Assembly: GCA_946886065.1 (NCBI GenBank)
Contig: CAMPHU010000011.1
Coordinates: 1-41,805, forward strand
Source of the DNA: an uncultured Massilia sp.
Lineage (GTDB): Bacteria; Pseudomonadota; Gammaproteobacteria; Burkholderiales; Burkholderiaceae
Reading direction: 5' to 3'
DNA length: 41,805 nt
The notes beneath the pieces were generated by a model. That model was given only the letters and a program-made list of their open reading frames with translations, did not search any database and had not been told where the DNA came from. Positions 41,438 through 41,805 of this stretch are shown here, one piece after another (the first letter of the stretch is position 1; each line of letters begins with the position of its first letter). Position numbers and translations under genes: made by a program.

Positions 41438-41805
41438 ATGCTCAGACCCCGTCTCATCGCCACCGCACTGCTCGGCGCCGCCGCGTTCACGGCCCCGGCC
41501 GTCCATGCCGAACCCGTGCTCAAGCCGGGCGCGCAGCAGGCCACCGCCAGCGCCGACCTTGCGCGCTGGAAGAAAGCGGCGCAACAGGTGACGATCCTGC
41601 GCGACAAATGGGGCATTCCCCACGTGTTCGGCAAGACCGACGCGGATGCGGTATTCGGCATGATCTATGCGCAGGCGGAGGATGACTTCAACCGGGTCGA
41701 GCTCAACTACATCAACGCGATGGGGCGCCTGGCCGAAGTCGAAGGCGAGAAGGAAATCTGGCGCGACCTGCGCATGAAGATGTACATCCAGCCGGACGCC
41801 ATGAA
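41438..41805 (+). CDS. Penicillin acylase family protein, N-terminal part (3' cut by window)
   Basis: AGGAG precedes the ATG at 41438. Signal peptide ~1-24 (AVHA/EP). The alpha-subunit start shows ILRDKWGIPHVFGKTDADAVFGMIYAQAEDDFNRVEL, the family's entry signature. The catalytic Ser/Thr/Cys of the beta chain lies beyond the window, so activity and substrate (beta-lactams, acyl-homoserine lactones or other amides) cannot be judged. About 122 of an expected ~750-800 residues are visible. Confidence 0.88.
   Translation, partial: MLRPRLIATALLGAAAFTAPAVHAEPVLKPGAQQATASADLARWKKAAQQVTILRDKWGIPHVFGKTDADAVFGMIYAQAEDDFNRVELNYINAMGRLAEVEGEKEIWRDLRMKMYIQPDAM

Overview
The window is very GC-rich, with strong G/C at third codon positions and AGGAG-type ribosome sites. 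It carries a PEP-CTERM protein, a tRNA-Leu(UAA) and a paoABC-type aldehyde oxidoreductase. Protein wording and gene mix suggest a betaproteobacterium of the Oxalobacteraceae, Massilia-like; this is inference, since no rRNA or marker gene is present. About 42 protein genes, one tRNA and several regulatory elements can be supported.

Layout. (1) 1-7086, + strand: a tightly overlapping six-gene operon entered in its middle. It holds a helix-turn-helix-ending protein (5' cut), two poorly known proteins, a protein with two Lon-protease-like domains, an SPFH/zinc-ribbon coiled-coil protein, and a SHOCT-Ser/Thr kinase-FGE-fold fusion. (2) 7107-9723: a secreted hydrolase, a pirin, then a compositionally different islet with a small membrane protein and a 36-residue membrane peptide behind a highly structured leader. 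(3) 9739-19404, - strand: FHA protein, PP2C phosphatase, then (after an MFS transporter and a GNAT gene) an SH3 membrane protein, an FhaA-like protein, a SEDS (RodA/FtsW-like) protein with a large extra N-terminal region, and a Ser/Thr kinase. This set matches in content the actinobacterial fhaA-pstP-rodA-pknA cell-wall signalling locus. (4) 19574-22817: a Gtr-type cassette (GT2 bactoprenol glycosyltransferase, GtrA flippase, polytopic GT-C-like enzyme). (5) 22891-30997: accessory and housekeeping genes (glycine-zipper protein, metallophosphoesterase, M28 peptidase, DUF1566-like protein, lipoprotein, SRAP DNA-crosslink protein, small membrane proteins, GGDEF cyclase). (6) 31016-34830, - strand: paoABC. 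(7) 35141-37788, - strand: PHA synthase and universal stress protein, with a perfect FNR/Anr box upstream. (8) 38389-41805: a membrane protein, tRNA-Leu, a PEP-CTERM protein behind a sigma-54 promoter, a ParB-like protein, and the start of a penicillin acylase.

How the parts may work together. The strongest candidate for an undescribed system is the phospho-signalling content of regions 1 and 3: two kinases, one phosphatase, two FHA proteins and a SEDS glycosyltransferase, with a separate SPFH plus Lon-like protease operon next door. I infer control of envelope assembly by protein phosphorylation. The Gtr cassette, divergent from the SEDS operon, would add surface glycan decoration. The FNR box ties the usp-phaC pair to low oxygen. 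All functional links are inferred from sequence and gene order only.
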